Shown: piece after piece, positions 10,201 to 21,174 of the stretch
How positions within the stretch are numbered: position 1 is the stretch's first letter
How the letters are laid out: each line of letters begins with the position of its first letter
DNA from: Haematococcus lacustris
Lineage: Eukaryota > Chlorophyta > Chlorophyceae > Chlamydomonadales > Haematococcaceae
NCBI GenBank assembly: GCA_030144725.1
Contig: JASKMD010000008.1
Coordinates: 9,746,858-9,810,857, forward strand
DNA: 64,000 nucleotides
Reading direction: 5' to 3'
Notes under the pieces: model-generated
What the model was told of the DNA's origin: nothing
What the model saw: only the letters and a program-made list of their open reading frames with translations
The model's database searches: none
Position numbers and translations under genes: made by a program

Positions 10201-13200
10201 AGGGGGCGGGGGGTCAGGGCAGGCCGCAGGCAGGCCTACAGGGCAGCAGGCGGCCCCGATGTCCCCCACCCTCACCTGGTCCTGCACACGTTGGGTGGGT
10301 TTGGACCCCCTCCCCCTCCCTCCCAGCTCCCTTCTCCCCTGCCCCCCCCCCGCCCCCTCCCTCCTGGCCCCTCCCCGCCCTCCCCGCCCCCCCTGCCCCT
10401 CACCTGCTGCAGGGTGCCCTCCCCCCAGCCATAGTCCCCTGAGGCGCGCCACTCAGCCGCCAGCTGCTGGGCGGCTGCCCTGGCCCTGGCCGCCCCCTCG
10501 CCCCCCTCAGGGCCAAAGACAGGCAGGGGCCAGGGGCCAGGGGCTGGGGGGCAGGCAGGGGGGGGCACAGCAGAGCCTGGCGGGGGGGCCAGCCCTGGCT
10601 GCTGCTCACCATGCGGGGGGGCTGCCACTGCGTCCAGCACCAGCAGCAGCCCTGGGCGCTGGGCCAGACCCTCCCGCCAGACATCCCTGCGGCTCAGTGG
10701 CGAGCCCGGCCCCCCTGCTGCCTGCGCCACGCCGCAGGGGCGGGAGGGGCGGGTGGGGGATGGCAGCAGCTCCCCCGGGGGGCAGAGAGGGGGGGGGCTA
10801 GGCGGGGTGAGGGGGGGGGCAGAGCGGCAGCGCCAGGCTGTGGGGCAGGGGGAGGAGGGGAGGGGGTCAAGGAGCGTGGGGGGCGCTGTGGGCGCCTCAC
10901 GACACTGCTGCTGCCCAGCAGCTTGGCGAACAGGTGGCAGGCGGTGGGGCGGGGCCTGGGGTAGGCTTGGGGAGTCAGGGGGCAGGCGCAGGGGGCTGTC
11001 TGCCGGGCCCTCACCCAGACCTGAGCTGTTGGTGGGCTGCAGCAGGTGCGCGCCGGCCCCCTCAGGCAGCAGGTGAGCCGGCAGCGTCAGCAGCTCCGCC
11101 TCCTCCCCCGCTGCCTGCCCCTCACCCACACGCCCGGCCTGACCCAGCCCTGCAGCAGGTGCCCGCCCCTGGTCAACCTGCCCCTGCTGCTGAACCTGCC
11201 CCTGCTGCTCCTGCCGCCCCTGCTGCTCCTGCTGTTGCCGCTGCTGCCAGGCCTGCAGCGCCGCCTCCAGCTGCAGCGGGTCAGGTCCCGAGGGCGTGAG
11301 GGAGGACAGGCCGGCCAGCAGCTGGCTAGCGGCCTGCCCAGTGCCCAGCACCTCGCCCTCCAGGGGCTGCAGCCGCCAGCGGTGCCCGGCCGCCCTGGAG
11401 CCTGGCCGCTGCAGGGGGCAGGCCAGGACAGGGGGGGGCGGGGGGGGGGGCATGTGTGGGGCAAGGCAGGGGGCGGAGGGCAGGGGCAGGGCATGCAGCA
11501 GCCAGCTCCAAAGGCTGTCAGCGCCGTGTAGTAGACCAGCCAGGACGAGCCAACTCCAGGCTCAGGGCCACAGGGGCACAGCCCAGAGCTCCAGGGGCAC
11601 AGGGGCGACTGCCACTGGGCTACCCAGCAAAGCGCATCTGCCCTCCCACACTCCACCTGCCTCCCCGCCTGGCCTGGCCCGCCTGCCCCTGCCTCCAGGC
11701 CCCTCCAGCCTCCTCACCGGGGCATCGCTCCGCTCCACCACCCGGTACAGCCCCTCGTACAGCCAGCGGCGCACGCGCAGCCCCCGCGCCGCCGCCGCCG
11801 CCACCACCGCCTTGCTCCTCTTCTTCCCCGCTGCAGCGCCAGGTCCTAGCGCCAGCGGCACGCGCACCACACGCAGCACACGCACAGGCATGCCGCTGGC
11901 GCAGGCGGCAGCCATCAGCGCATCGTCCCCCTGCAGGTCCTTGGGGGCGGGGAGGGAGGCGGAGTTGGGGCGGCGCCGGGCGGCCTGCAGGCAGCAGGGA
12001 GGGGGGAGGGGGGAGGGCAGGGGTGCCGGGGGCAGGGGGGGAGGTCAGAGCAGGCAGGCGGGGGGGAGGTGGACAGGACAGCGGGGAGAGCTGGTGGTGC
12101 CCAGGTGGGCTGTGGCAGGGCTGTGGCGCACACTGCCAGGCCCCACTCCCCCACTGCCGCCCTAGCTGCGCTGGACTGTGTCTGGGCTTCGGGGTGGAGT
12201 GGGGGCTGTGGCTGAGGCTGCACCTCTCACGCTGGCTACACAGCAGCCAGCCACACCCTGACCTGTGTCCCCCACCCTCTAGGCGCTCTGGGCTGTGCAG
12301 CGGAGGTGCAGGGGGTGCAGGGGGTGCAGGGGGTGCAGGGGGTGCAGGGGGTGCAGGGGCGGCTGTGGCGCACAAAGGTCCAGGCCCTTCACACTGCCAG
12401 GCCCTGCCCTGCCCTGCGGCCCTGCGGCCCCCTCTGGCCAGCACAGCAGCGCAGCGCAGCGCACAGCGCCCCCCTCTCACCGCCAGCCACCCTCCCTTGC
12501 CAGGCCCCGGCCCCCTCCCCTACCCCCTCCCCTCCTGTGGCCACCCAGTTCCTGGCCTGGCCTGGCCTGCTGCTGCGGGCGCCACTCACCCCCGGGCGTG
12601 CGCCGCCCCTGCCTGTCCACCAGAGGTCGCCCTTCAGGTCCTCGCACCACTGCTGCCCGGACCCCTCGCGCAGCGCCCCACCGCCCACCTCCACCTCCAG
12701 GGCTGCGCCAACACCCCGGCTGCCACCTGCGCCCCGGGTGGCGGGCGGGGGGAGCGCCGCCTCGTCCTGCTCGCTGCAACAGCTGTCCGGAGGCGAGCCC
12801 CCGCCCCCCTCGCTGCTGTCTGCCGCCTCAGGCGCAGCGCTGGGCTTCAGCAGCAGGGCCAGCAGCTGGCCACCCCTGGGCATGGCGGGAGAGGGGAGGG
12901 GAGGGGAGGGCCAGCCAGTACGAGAGGGCAGGAACAGCAGCAGCAGCAGCAGCAGGGGCAATGAGAGCAAAAGCAGGTGATGCCTGCATGCCTGCATGCC
13001 TGCATGCTGGATAGCACCTGGTTGGGGCGCTGCCTGCCCAGGCCCAGGGAGGAGGCTAGGCCCAAGCAGGCTAGGTCCCAAGCCTAAGGCGGCACGCGGC
13101 CTGCTGTCAGCGGCCTACCGTGCAAACAGGCGGCCCTCAGGGAAGCTGTGCAAGCCGAGCACCGTGAGCTCTGCCTTGCTGGCGAACACCTGGCCAGGCC

Positions 13201-13682
13201 GCACTCCTGGCAGCGCAGGCAGCAACCTGCTTAATAGGCTGCAAGTGAGCCAGTGTGAATGTGGAGTTCTGTTGCTAGTGTGATAGAAACAGGGGTCAAG
13301 GCATTGCAACAAGCAGCGCTGGGTGCGCCCACCTTTGACATGACCGGGTGCTGGCGTCTCAGGCGCCCAGCGGTGTCGAAGGTGAGACGCCGCTACCCTG
13401 GCTGGCAAATGGATCTTCTGGGTCTGCAGGGCATGCTGGGGCCCAACTGTTCATCAGCGACCCGGCTGTGCGGCGGTGCGTGGTGCACTCTATACATACG
13501 CGGAAGCGCGATGTTAGCTCCTTCAACTCCTCCAAAGCCTGCCGGACGCCGAGCAAGGCCTCGAGCTCATCTTCGCTGACGATCATCAATATGCATTCCT
13601 TTACCCGCAGGTGCACATTGGCGGGTTGGTTGTGGGGTTCCTTGTCATCAAATGCATCAAATGCATGCAAGCTTGCACACAT
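7286..13682 (-). CDS. SUVH: SUVH-like SRA-SET protein (histone lysine) methyltransferase, multi-exon
   Basis: This is a probable SUVH/KYP-type protein, which binds methylated DNA through an SRA domain and methylates histone H3 in the nucleus. Exons (high to low): about 13682-13462, 13226-13119 (SRA start, GVRPGQVF and AELTVLGLH), 12875-12590 (DLWWTGRGG), 11984-11718 (MPVRVLRV and WLYEGLYRVVE), then less certain exons in 11560-9300. The SET domain follows: 9294-9146 (LEVF, then ELAAGTAVC), part of 8690-8560, about 8309-7802 (GNASRFVRHSNEAN), 7603-7563, 7322-7286 (ELTLDYR, then stop). The last three exons join exactly in frame, as do the four SRA exons. The catalytic Tyr of LDY is present, but the usual NHSC is RHSN here. 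A clear Cys-rich pre-SET was not found, and the frame slips once near 8050. The middle is Pro/Gln/Gly low complexity. Confidence 0.68.
12304..12358. repeat. GGTGCAGGG 9-bp tandem repeat in intron
   Basis: Six copies of a 9-bp GGTGCAGGG unit lie inside the intron between the two SRA exons 12590-12875 and 11718-11984 of the methyltransferase gene. Confidence 0.85.
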
Positions 13683-13782
13683 GCACGATCCATGAGCCTC
13701 GTCGATGAAAACTTTGTGGCGTAAACTAACACAAGCTTGGCAATGTCAGCCTGAACCCTGGTTTTGAGCAGCACGGCATCAT
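13683..13782. promoter_or_regulatory. Compact divergent promoter between SUVH-like gene and PIGV
   Basis: Only 100 bp separate the putative ATG of the minus-strand methyltransferase (13682) from the ATG of the plus-strand PIGV gene (13783). Both 5' untranslated regions and the core promoters must fit here or overlap the coding exons. No TATA box is obvious. The methyltransferase start is the less certain of the two. Confidence 0.5.
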
Positions 13783-15411
13783 ATGATGGTTGTGCTGCTC
13801 CGCATCCTTGGCCTATCCTTTGCAATACGGCTCTTTGCACTGAGCGCGCTCCTGCTGGCATCGCTACTGCCTGACTACGACACCTCGTCGCAGCACCTGC
13901 ACGAGGCTTGCGGCCTGACAGGGGACAAATGGCTGTGGCGCGTTTTGACCTGGGACTCGGTCTTCTACACCGACCTCGCGTGCAACGGCTACCAGTTTGA
14001 GCAACAGTATGCATTCTTCCCTCTTCTGCCAGGTGGGAAGAGCCCAGCCCAGCCCAGCCCAGCCCAGCCCAGCCCAGCCCAGCCCAGCCCAGCCCAGCCC
14101 AGCCCAGCCCAGCCCAGCCCAGCCCAGCCCGGATCATGAACATACCTACAAATCCAAACTCCCCTTGCCGCATGCGCTGCCCCCCCCCCCCTCCCCCTCG
14201 CCCGCCCCCACCATCCCACCTGCCTCTTGCCTCCCTGCCTGCAGCATTGCTGCGCGCCGCGCCCCGCACTGTCCTGCCCGCCTGCGGCCTGGCCCTGTCA
14301 CTGCTCTGCCACAGCCTGGGCAGCGGGGCGCTGCTGCTGCTGGGGCGCAGCGTGACGGGGGACCCCCAGCTGGCTGCCCTGGCGGCCCTGCTGTACGCCG
14401 CCAGCCCCGCCAGCCCCTTCCACGCGGCTGTCTACACGGAGGCAGTGTTTGGCCTGCTCACCCTGGCCGGCTGCTGCTGCCTGCATGTCACCAGGAGCAG
14501 CAGGGGACCAGGCAGGCGGGGCGTGGGGGGCAGGGCGTCAAGGGGGGGGTCCAGGGAGGCTGCAGGGGGTGCCCGGCTGCTGGGGGCGACCGCCTGCTTC
14601 ACCCTGGCCACGTGTGTACGCTCCAATGGTGAGCCAGAAGGGGGGCCAGGGCAGGGGAGGGGGGCCAGGGCAGGGGAGGGGGGCCAGGGCAGGGGAGGGG
14701 GGCCAGGGCAGGGGAGGGGGGCCAGGGCAGGGGAGGGGGGCCAGGGCAGGGGAGGGGGGCCAGGGCAGGGGAGGGGGGCCAGGGCAACGGAGGGGGTCAA
14801 GGGCAGCGGAGGGGGGTCAGGGCAGCAGGGGATGTAGGGCTGGCAGGCCATCACAGGCTCTTGAGGGTCCCTGCCTGCTGCTGCTGCTGCTGCTGCGGTT
14901 GCTGCTGCTGCTGTCCAGGCGTCATCAACGCGGGCTTCCTATTGCACTGGGTGATGGGCGCATGCTGCCAGCTGCTCCTGGACCCCCCCTCCAGCCCTCA
15001 CCCCAGCAAGCCCCCCTCAGCCCCCCCACTGGCCCCACTGCCTCCCCCCAGCCTCACAGGGGCCGCATGCCCCTCACACCCTCACGCCAGTGCAGCAGCA
15101 GCAGCAGCAGGCATCGAGGGGGTGGGGGGAGGTAGCCAGGGAAGCAGGGCAGTGAGGGGGGGTGGGCGGGCTCGCCGGCTGCTGTCTGGTTGCCTGCTGG
15201 GGCGGGTGTGTGTGGGGGGGGCCTGGATGGTGGCTGGCCTGTTGGGGGCGCTGCTGGTTGCCTCCCCCCTGGCCCTGCACCAGCTGCACGCCACTGCCGC
15301 CCTGTGCCCCGCACCGCCTGGCCCCAGGCTGGCTGCAGGGCAACAGCAGCAGCAGCAGCTCAGCGTGGGGACGATGGCAGCAGCAGCTGCAGCAGCGGCA
15401 AGCTCACACCA

Positions 15412-15444
<33 letters not shown>

Positions 15445-17451
15445 GGGCGGGCCCCACTGCTACACAGCAGCAGCAGCAGCCACAGCCCAGGGGGGACCAG
15501 CGCAAGGTCTTGGGGAGGCAGAGGCGGTCAGTGCTGCCCTGCAGCGCCCAGGGGAGCAGGGAGCGGCTGCACAAACCTGCCCAAGCCTTGGCCCGCCCCT
15601 GCCCCCCCCCTTGCCGCCCCCCCCTGCTTCAGCCGCCTCACTTGGGGTCAGAGGGCAAGGGGCTGGGCCAGCAGCAGGGGGGGCACAGCTCTTGGTCAAG
15701 CGCCGCTGCTGCCGCTGCCCTGTGGGGGTGGGGCCGGCTGGCTGGGCCCCCCCCCCTCCCCCCCTCCCCCCTCCTCCTAGCTGCCCCCGTTGCCCTGGCC
15801 CTGGGGGCGGTGGCACCCCCCCCTGCCCCCCTGCCCTCACAGCCAGCAGCAGGGCCCGCTGCAATGTCAGCCCAGGGGGCAGCAGCAGCAGCGCCCCCCC
15901 CGCAGGCCTTGGCCCCGCCTGGTGCCCTGGCCGCAGCGGTCGCCCCGCCTGGTGGCCGGCTGCCTACAGCGCAGTGCAGGCGCAGTACTGGGGGCTGGGC
16001 CTAATGGCCTACTGGCGCCCCCAACAGGTCAGGGCAGGACAGGACAGGGGGCAGCGCTAGCCTGCCACCCCCCTTCCACCCACTGCCACCCCTACCAGCC
16101 CTGCGCCAGCCTTCCCCCCCCCCTGCGTACCCTGCCTGCCCTACCCCTCACTGCCCTTGAGCCCGGCCCCCCTCCCCCTGGCTAGCCTGGGCCAGGTGGG
16201 GGGCGGCCCCTGGCAGCAGCCTGGCAGCGCACCCGGCCTGGCACTGGAGCCTTACACTGCTGCTCACCCCTACCCAGCCACTGTGGTCAGGGCAGGGCGT
16301 GCCCCCTCACCCCCTGACCTGCTGCCCCCCTGCCCCCCTGCCTCCCCCTGCCCAGGTGCCCAACTTCCTGCTGGCAGCGCCTGTGCTGATCATCACGGCT
16401 GGGGGGGTGATGGCCTACTGCCGTGCCCAGCCCCGCCTGCTGCTGCTGGGGGGCCTGCCTGCACTGCAGCACTGGGCGGGGGGCCGCAGGGGAGGCCGCC
16501 GGCCCTGGCCCTCGCAAGCCCCCCCCTCCCCCTCCCCCTCCCCCAGACCCCAACAGGGTGAGGGCGGGAACGAGGAGGGGGTGCCAGGGGCAGGGGGGCC
16601 AGCTGCAGGGCGTTGGGGGGGAGGAGGTGGGGAGGTGGGGGGTGCAGGTGAGGAGGGCGGGGCAGAGGGCGGGGCCAGACCTGCTGCTGCTGCTGCTGCT
16701 GGGGCCCAGGCCTCAGGGGCTGGGCAGCAGCTGCAGGGTGTGGGGCAGGGCGGGGGAAGGGAGGATGATAAGCAGGAGGCAGGGGAGGAGCAGTGTGAGG
16801 GTGGAGGGGTGGGGGGGGGTGAGGGGGGCTGTGCGGCTGGCCAGGGCTTCACGGCTCCAGGTGTGGCGGTGTACCTCTACCCCTGGGCCTTCAGCGCCAC
16901 CACGGCCCTCCTGCTCATGCACGTGCAGGTGAGGGGGAGAAGAGGGGGGAGGGGATGGGGAGGGCGGGGAGGGGGGAGGGGAGGGGGAGGGCGGGGAGGG
17001 GGGAGGGGAGGGGGAGGGCGGGGAGGCGGGGGAAGAGGGGAGCGGGAGGGGGAGGGGGGGCCTCACACTCAGGCCTGCCCCCGGCATCATCTTGAGCTGA
17101 GCCCAGCAGGCAGGCAGCCAGCCATTGCCCCCTGTCCCCCCCTGCTGACACACGGATCCCTGTGGCCACCGCTGGCACCACCTCCAAGCCCCCCCGCCTC
17201 CCCCTCCTCCCAGCTCAGCCCATGCTGATCGCCCCTGCGGCCCCCACCTCCCCTGCTGCCCCTGCCGCTCTGCTGCCCTGCTGCCCCAGGTGTCCACCCG
17301 CTTCCTGTCCACCTGCCCCGCCCTGTACTGGTGGGTCGCGCACCTCATGCTGCACGGCACGCCCGCCATGCGCCGCGGACTGTGGGCATGGGCGCTGGCC
17401 TGGGCCGGCCTGGGCACTGTGCTGCTGCCAAACTTCTACCCCTGGACCTGA
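13783..17451 (+). CDS. PIGV: GPI mannosyltransferase 2 (PIG-V)
   Basis: PIG-V adds the second mannose to the glycosylphosphatidylinositol precursor in the ER lumen. Five exons, 13783-14032, 14245-14628, 14919-16027, 16356-16928 and 17290-17451, join in frame to 825 residues. The N-terminal membrane segment is followed by the luminal motif WDSVFYTDLACNGYQFEQ and AFFPLLP, the family's conserved catalytic loop. Further anchors are YTEAVFGLL, CVRSNGVINAGF, QYWGLGLMAYW, PNFLLAAPV, PALYWWVAHL and the C-terminal LPNFYPWT, as in human and plant PIG-V. The protein is much longer than the usual ~490 residues because exon 3 (about 15310-15950) and exon 4 (about 16480-16850) carry long Ala/Gln/Pro/Gly inserts in loops between membrane segments. 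The first ATG is chosen because a hydrophobic segment starts directly after it. Confidence 0.93.
14041..14130 (+). repeat. AGCCC pentanucleotide array in PIGV intron 1
   Basis: Eighteen perfect copies of AGCCC begin eight bases after the 5' splice site of intron 1. Confidence 0.95.
14644..14790 (+). repeat. 19-bp tandem repeat in PIGV intron 2
   Basis: About eight copies of a 19-bp unit (GGCCAGGGCAGGGGAGGGG), the last two decayed, lie just after the 5' splice site at 14629. It is G-rich on the sense strand. Confidence 0.9.
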
Positions 17452-18354
17452 ACCCGGCAGATCACCCCAGCATGCCAGCGCCATTGCAGCGGGCAGCAGC
17501 TTGCTGGGGCAGGGCAGCGCTGGACCTGCCCCTCCTTGCTGCCTGGTCAGCAGCTGCGACGGCAGCAGCAGCAGGGGGGAAAGGGGGCATAGGGGCAGGG
17601 GGGGGGGAGGCTGTGTTGGGTGACGCCCAGGGGCTGTCTGCCCCCCCTGCTGCTCCTGCTGCTGTGCGGCATTCTGCACAGTCTGCTCATCACCTATCAG
17701 CCACATGTAGCCGTGTGACTGTGTGGCTGCGACCTAACAGGCCCCATGCATGCACGCTGTGACATTGCTGGCCCCGCTGAGTTGGTCTTGCTGACCCGTT
17801 GTGGCCACAGGATGGTTAATCTTGGGGCTGTGCAGCAGGATGCGTACGTGTTTATACTTGGCACATGTACATGTTCACTTGAGACTACGCCCTAACATGC
17901 TCTAACGCATCAACTCTGCCCACCTGGCTATATGCTATCCTGGCTTTGCTCATGACATTGTATGTTTTCACTATCAGTTTCCCAATTTCTTGTTATCCCA
18001 TGTTGTATTAGGTTTACGTATTACATCTCAGCCTCAGCATAGGTGTTTCTTGCGATGAGATGATATAGCCACGTTGCGAGGAATAGTCAAATGAGTAATA
18101 GACAATGGAGTACTCTCCAGCACACAGTAGTACCTGCTTCAGCTGTAGCTACATCCTTTCCCCTTGATTACACAATGCGCCCTGATGTGATACCCGTCTC
18201 GAAAGAATGCTATTACCAGCGTTGAATAAGTTCACGCGTCACAACTCTCCATCAACAACTCATGCAAACTTCCTTCAACACTCGTCCGCCATGCCGCCTG
18301 CTGTGGCTTACACTATCTTCTGTACTTGTGCGCTAGCCACTTTCGCTTCTACGC
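17452..18354. other. Convergent 3' region of PIGV and caleosin
   Basis: No further gene is recognised. The left half is GC-rich and the right half (17800-18200) is clearly AT-richer. A TGTAA box, the usual polyadenylation signal in Chlamydomonadales, is present on the minus strand at 18308-18312, 43 bases beyond the caleosin stop. The assignment of that signal is an inference. Confidence 0.45.
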
Positions 18355-20636
18355 TTAGTACAGCTTGGCCACCTCCTTCTGCGCCTGGTAGCTGCCCACC
18401 TTGCCCTGCTGGGCATGGCTCTTCTTCAGCTCCACCTCCTTAGCAATGATGGCCTGCAGCACCACAAAGACAACTAGTCCACAGTACTACATCTGGCATT
18501 AACGGTCTCACAATCCTGACATGTCTATCCATCCAGCCTGACAATCCATGCACGATGAACTGTCACATTTCCATTTCTACAGCTGGAACTGCTCCCCTCT
18601 CATGCTGTTGCCCTGCCCCTCCACTGCCACCACCCACCCAGAGTGAGCCATCATACTGCGCCCTGATCTTCTCCTTGGTCACCAAACCACGCTCGTCCTT
18701 GCACAGGAGGTACAGCGTGAACCACTCCAACCGCTCAGCAATCCTGGACATCAGCAGGCAGGCACCATGCCGTGTACAGGAGCATTGGGGCAACACCAAC
18801 AGGTACCCACCATGGCCCCCCCCACACACTCACACTAAGGGGTAGACACTGACTGGGTTGCACTAACATGCACTGAGATGCAAATGCATCTGGGCTGCAC
18901 TGGGGTGGGCCAGGCTGGGGCACACTCAGTACCTTACTGTCTGCCAAGACTGACATGCATGACAACCCACCAGCCCACAGGGTCGTTGATGTTGGCATTG
19001 CCATACACCATCTCCTGGATGTCACGCCAGCTCAGCGCGCCCTTGTTCTCCTTGTCGTACTTGGAGAAGATCTCCTGCGCATCACCAGCCACATCATGGA
19101 ACATATGAAGCTGCAGCTGAGGCAGAATGGCATGCTTAGCGCTTTGCTGACAAAGCATGCAGGGCCAAGGTGCAGGCAGTGTGAGAGTGCGGCCAGAGCA
19201 GCTGCCAACCCTGCCACAACAGCGAGTACAGGAGCATGTCAGAGCAGGGCAGCCAGGGCCACCTGAGCTCACCTCGAACTTCTGCGGCACAAAGCGACCC
19301 TCTGTGTCATACACCTGCAGGCAGCAATCGCACAATTCATTCATCATTCTCAGGCTGGTCAGGTTGTCACAATGTCGACACATCAGCACTGCTGCTTGCC
19401 CTGTCCTGGGCCAAGCCAGAACTACAGCCCAGTTGCACACTGCAATTAAGCGCTGTTGTTCGGGCTGGGCTGTCCAGACTGCAACACTACTCACCTTACC
19501 CCTCACATTGCAGGTCACTCATCTACTAACACAGCATTGGTGCTGCTGCTGCTGCCCCCTACACCGCTGCTGATGCTGCTACTACTGATGCCCCCTACAC
19601 TGCTGCTGCTGATGCTGCTGATGCATCACCTGCTGCTGCTGAACATGTCCTATACTTGGTCAACAGCATGACATAGTGGTGGCTGCCGCACCTACCAGGC
19701 TGCAACGCTACTTTACCCACCCCTCGCAGGTCGGCCATCTAGTTACAGCGCTGCTGCTGCTGCTGCCGCCTCCCTACACTGCTGCTGATGCTGCATCAAC
19801 TGTTGGGCTGTTGGGCTGCATCATATGTTTTAAACAAAATTCAACAGCATGACACAGCGGTGGCTGCCGCACATACCTCTGAGTCAGAGCCATGCTTGGT
19901 CTTGTGCATGCGCTCAATGTAGATGGGCATCAGCGGGTGGGGGATCCAGCCCGGCTGCAGGCAGGCAGGCACAGCAGGCAATGCTCGACTAGCTCTCAGC
20001 CGTTGATTCACCATGCACTGGTGCCCACTGGGGTTATTCCAGCAGGAGGGGATGGGCACTGCTACTGCCACTGCTTCACATGCCCTTCCTCCCCCTTCCA
20101 CATCATTTTCTGCTTGACACATGCTGGTGGGGTGCTGAGAGTGGTCACCACTCACAGAGGTGGGGAAAGAGAAGCTGCCGTGGATGAAAGGCACGGCCAG
20201 CAGGGAGATGATGTAGCCGAAGCCCAGCTTCCTGAAGCCCTGGTATGTCTCCCACGGCATAATCTTCCCGTCCCCATTGAAGTCAAACCACAAGACGTGC
20301 TGTTGGATGGCGGAGGCGTTGGGCGGTGAGGTGGGGCTGCCCTGCGGGCACTCCTTGCTGATGACGCGGTTTGCGCGAGGCATCCCGGAGTTGGGAACGG
20401 TCTTCGCAAGCTCATCCGGCGGGGGAGGCGGGCGCTTCATAGTAATGGGTACCTGCAAGTTACGAGCGCCACGCCGGCAGTCTCGTCACTCGCAAACCGC
20501 CGGTCGCGTGCAGAGGCGGTAAGCCCTGGGGCTGGCACACTCGTGTCATAGCACCCCTGCGGCCTGCGCCACTCACATCCTTCAGCACAGCGGCCTCAAT
20601 GCTTGGGTGAATGAGGTCGGTAACTGCGGCGGGCAT
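18355..20636 (-). CDS. CLO: Caleosin (lipid-droplet calcium-binding protein)
   Basis: Caleosins sit on lipid droplets with a central hairpin, bind calcium, and in plants have heme peroxygenase activity. Seven exons, 20636-20577, 20452-20156, 19954-19877, 19314-19273, 19110-18971, 18743-18638 and 18453-18355, join perfectly to 273 residues, close to the plant length of about 245. A single EF-hand with loop DFNGDGKIMPWE (about residues 75-86) is followed by a hydrophobic stretch and a Pro-containing knot of unusual form (PGWIPHPLMP). The heme-ligand region ERMHKTKHGSDS keeps both family histidines. The C-terminal half has DTEGRFVPQKFE, SKYDKENKGALSW and EWFTLYLLCKDERG, as in other algal and plant caleosins. 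It is divergent from the DOA10-type gene. Confidence 0.96.
19540..19640. repeat. Imperfect CTG-rich trinucleotide run in caleosin intron
   Basis: Short CTG/CTA runs lie in the large intron between caleosin exons 3 and 4, with a second similar run near 19750-19795. The flanking text of the two runs is also alike (TGACA...TGGTGGCTGCCGCAC), suggesting a local duplication. Confidence 0.6.
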
Positions 20637-21174
20637 CTTTGAACGACTGGGTGCGTATGTAGTACTTCACAACTTACCTGTGTTGAGCGGAGTCGAGGAC
20701 TTCTTGTTCGTCCATCACACCAGGCCTCACATTCTGCGTCACTACCAAAAGTGGTTGCGTGGACACAGCTGGTGCCTAGACTGAGGAGCTAGAAGTGATG
20801 TTAGTGTCGCCCTGGCAAGAGTGGCGGGCTGTGGACACTACAGATAGGACGCATGCACGGTACCATCTCAGCCTACATATTGTTGACCGATGATTCGTTG
20901 ACCAATGATTTGCCATAGACTGGTCTACAGAAGCTATTAGTTAGACTACAAGCCTATGCAAAACTCCCAAAGTCTGCAGCAACCTCTGCAGCGCAGCCAC
21001 CAGCATCCACATACATGCTTGTACACGACTTCTCATATTTAGATTAGAGAGACTGACGAAACGAGCTGGGGTATCACAGCCCTGTCCACTTATTTCGCCA
21101 TTTGCAGGTGTGAGGGAGACACGGCCACTCTGGGCAACTACTCTGCGCACACGCAGGCTAAGCAGAAGGAGAGG
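20637..21174. promoter_or_regulatory. Divergent intergenic region, caleosin / DOA10-type ligase
   Basis: About 540 bp lie between the caleosin ATG (20636) and the ligase ATG (21175). The sequence is AT-richer than the genes, with a directly repeated TTGACCGATGATT / TTGACCAATGATT near 20883-20915. An upstream noncoding or short first exon of the ligase may lie at the right end, since a good 3' splice site (CAG) occurs at 21151-21153. Confidence 0.45.

Noticed and set aside
14599..14854. Pro/Leu/Ala repeat frames opposite PIGV intron 2
   Set aside because: They arise from the 19-bp tandem repeat, which is intronic in a gene whose exons join perfectly across it.
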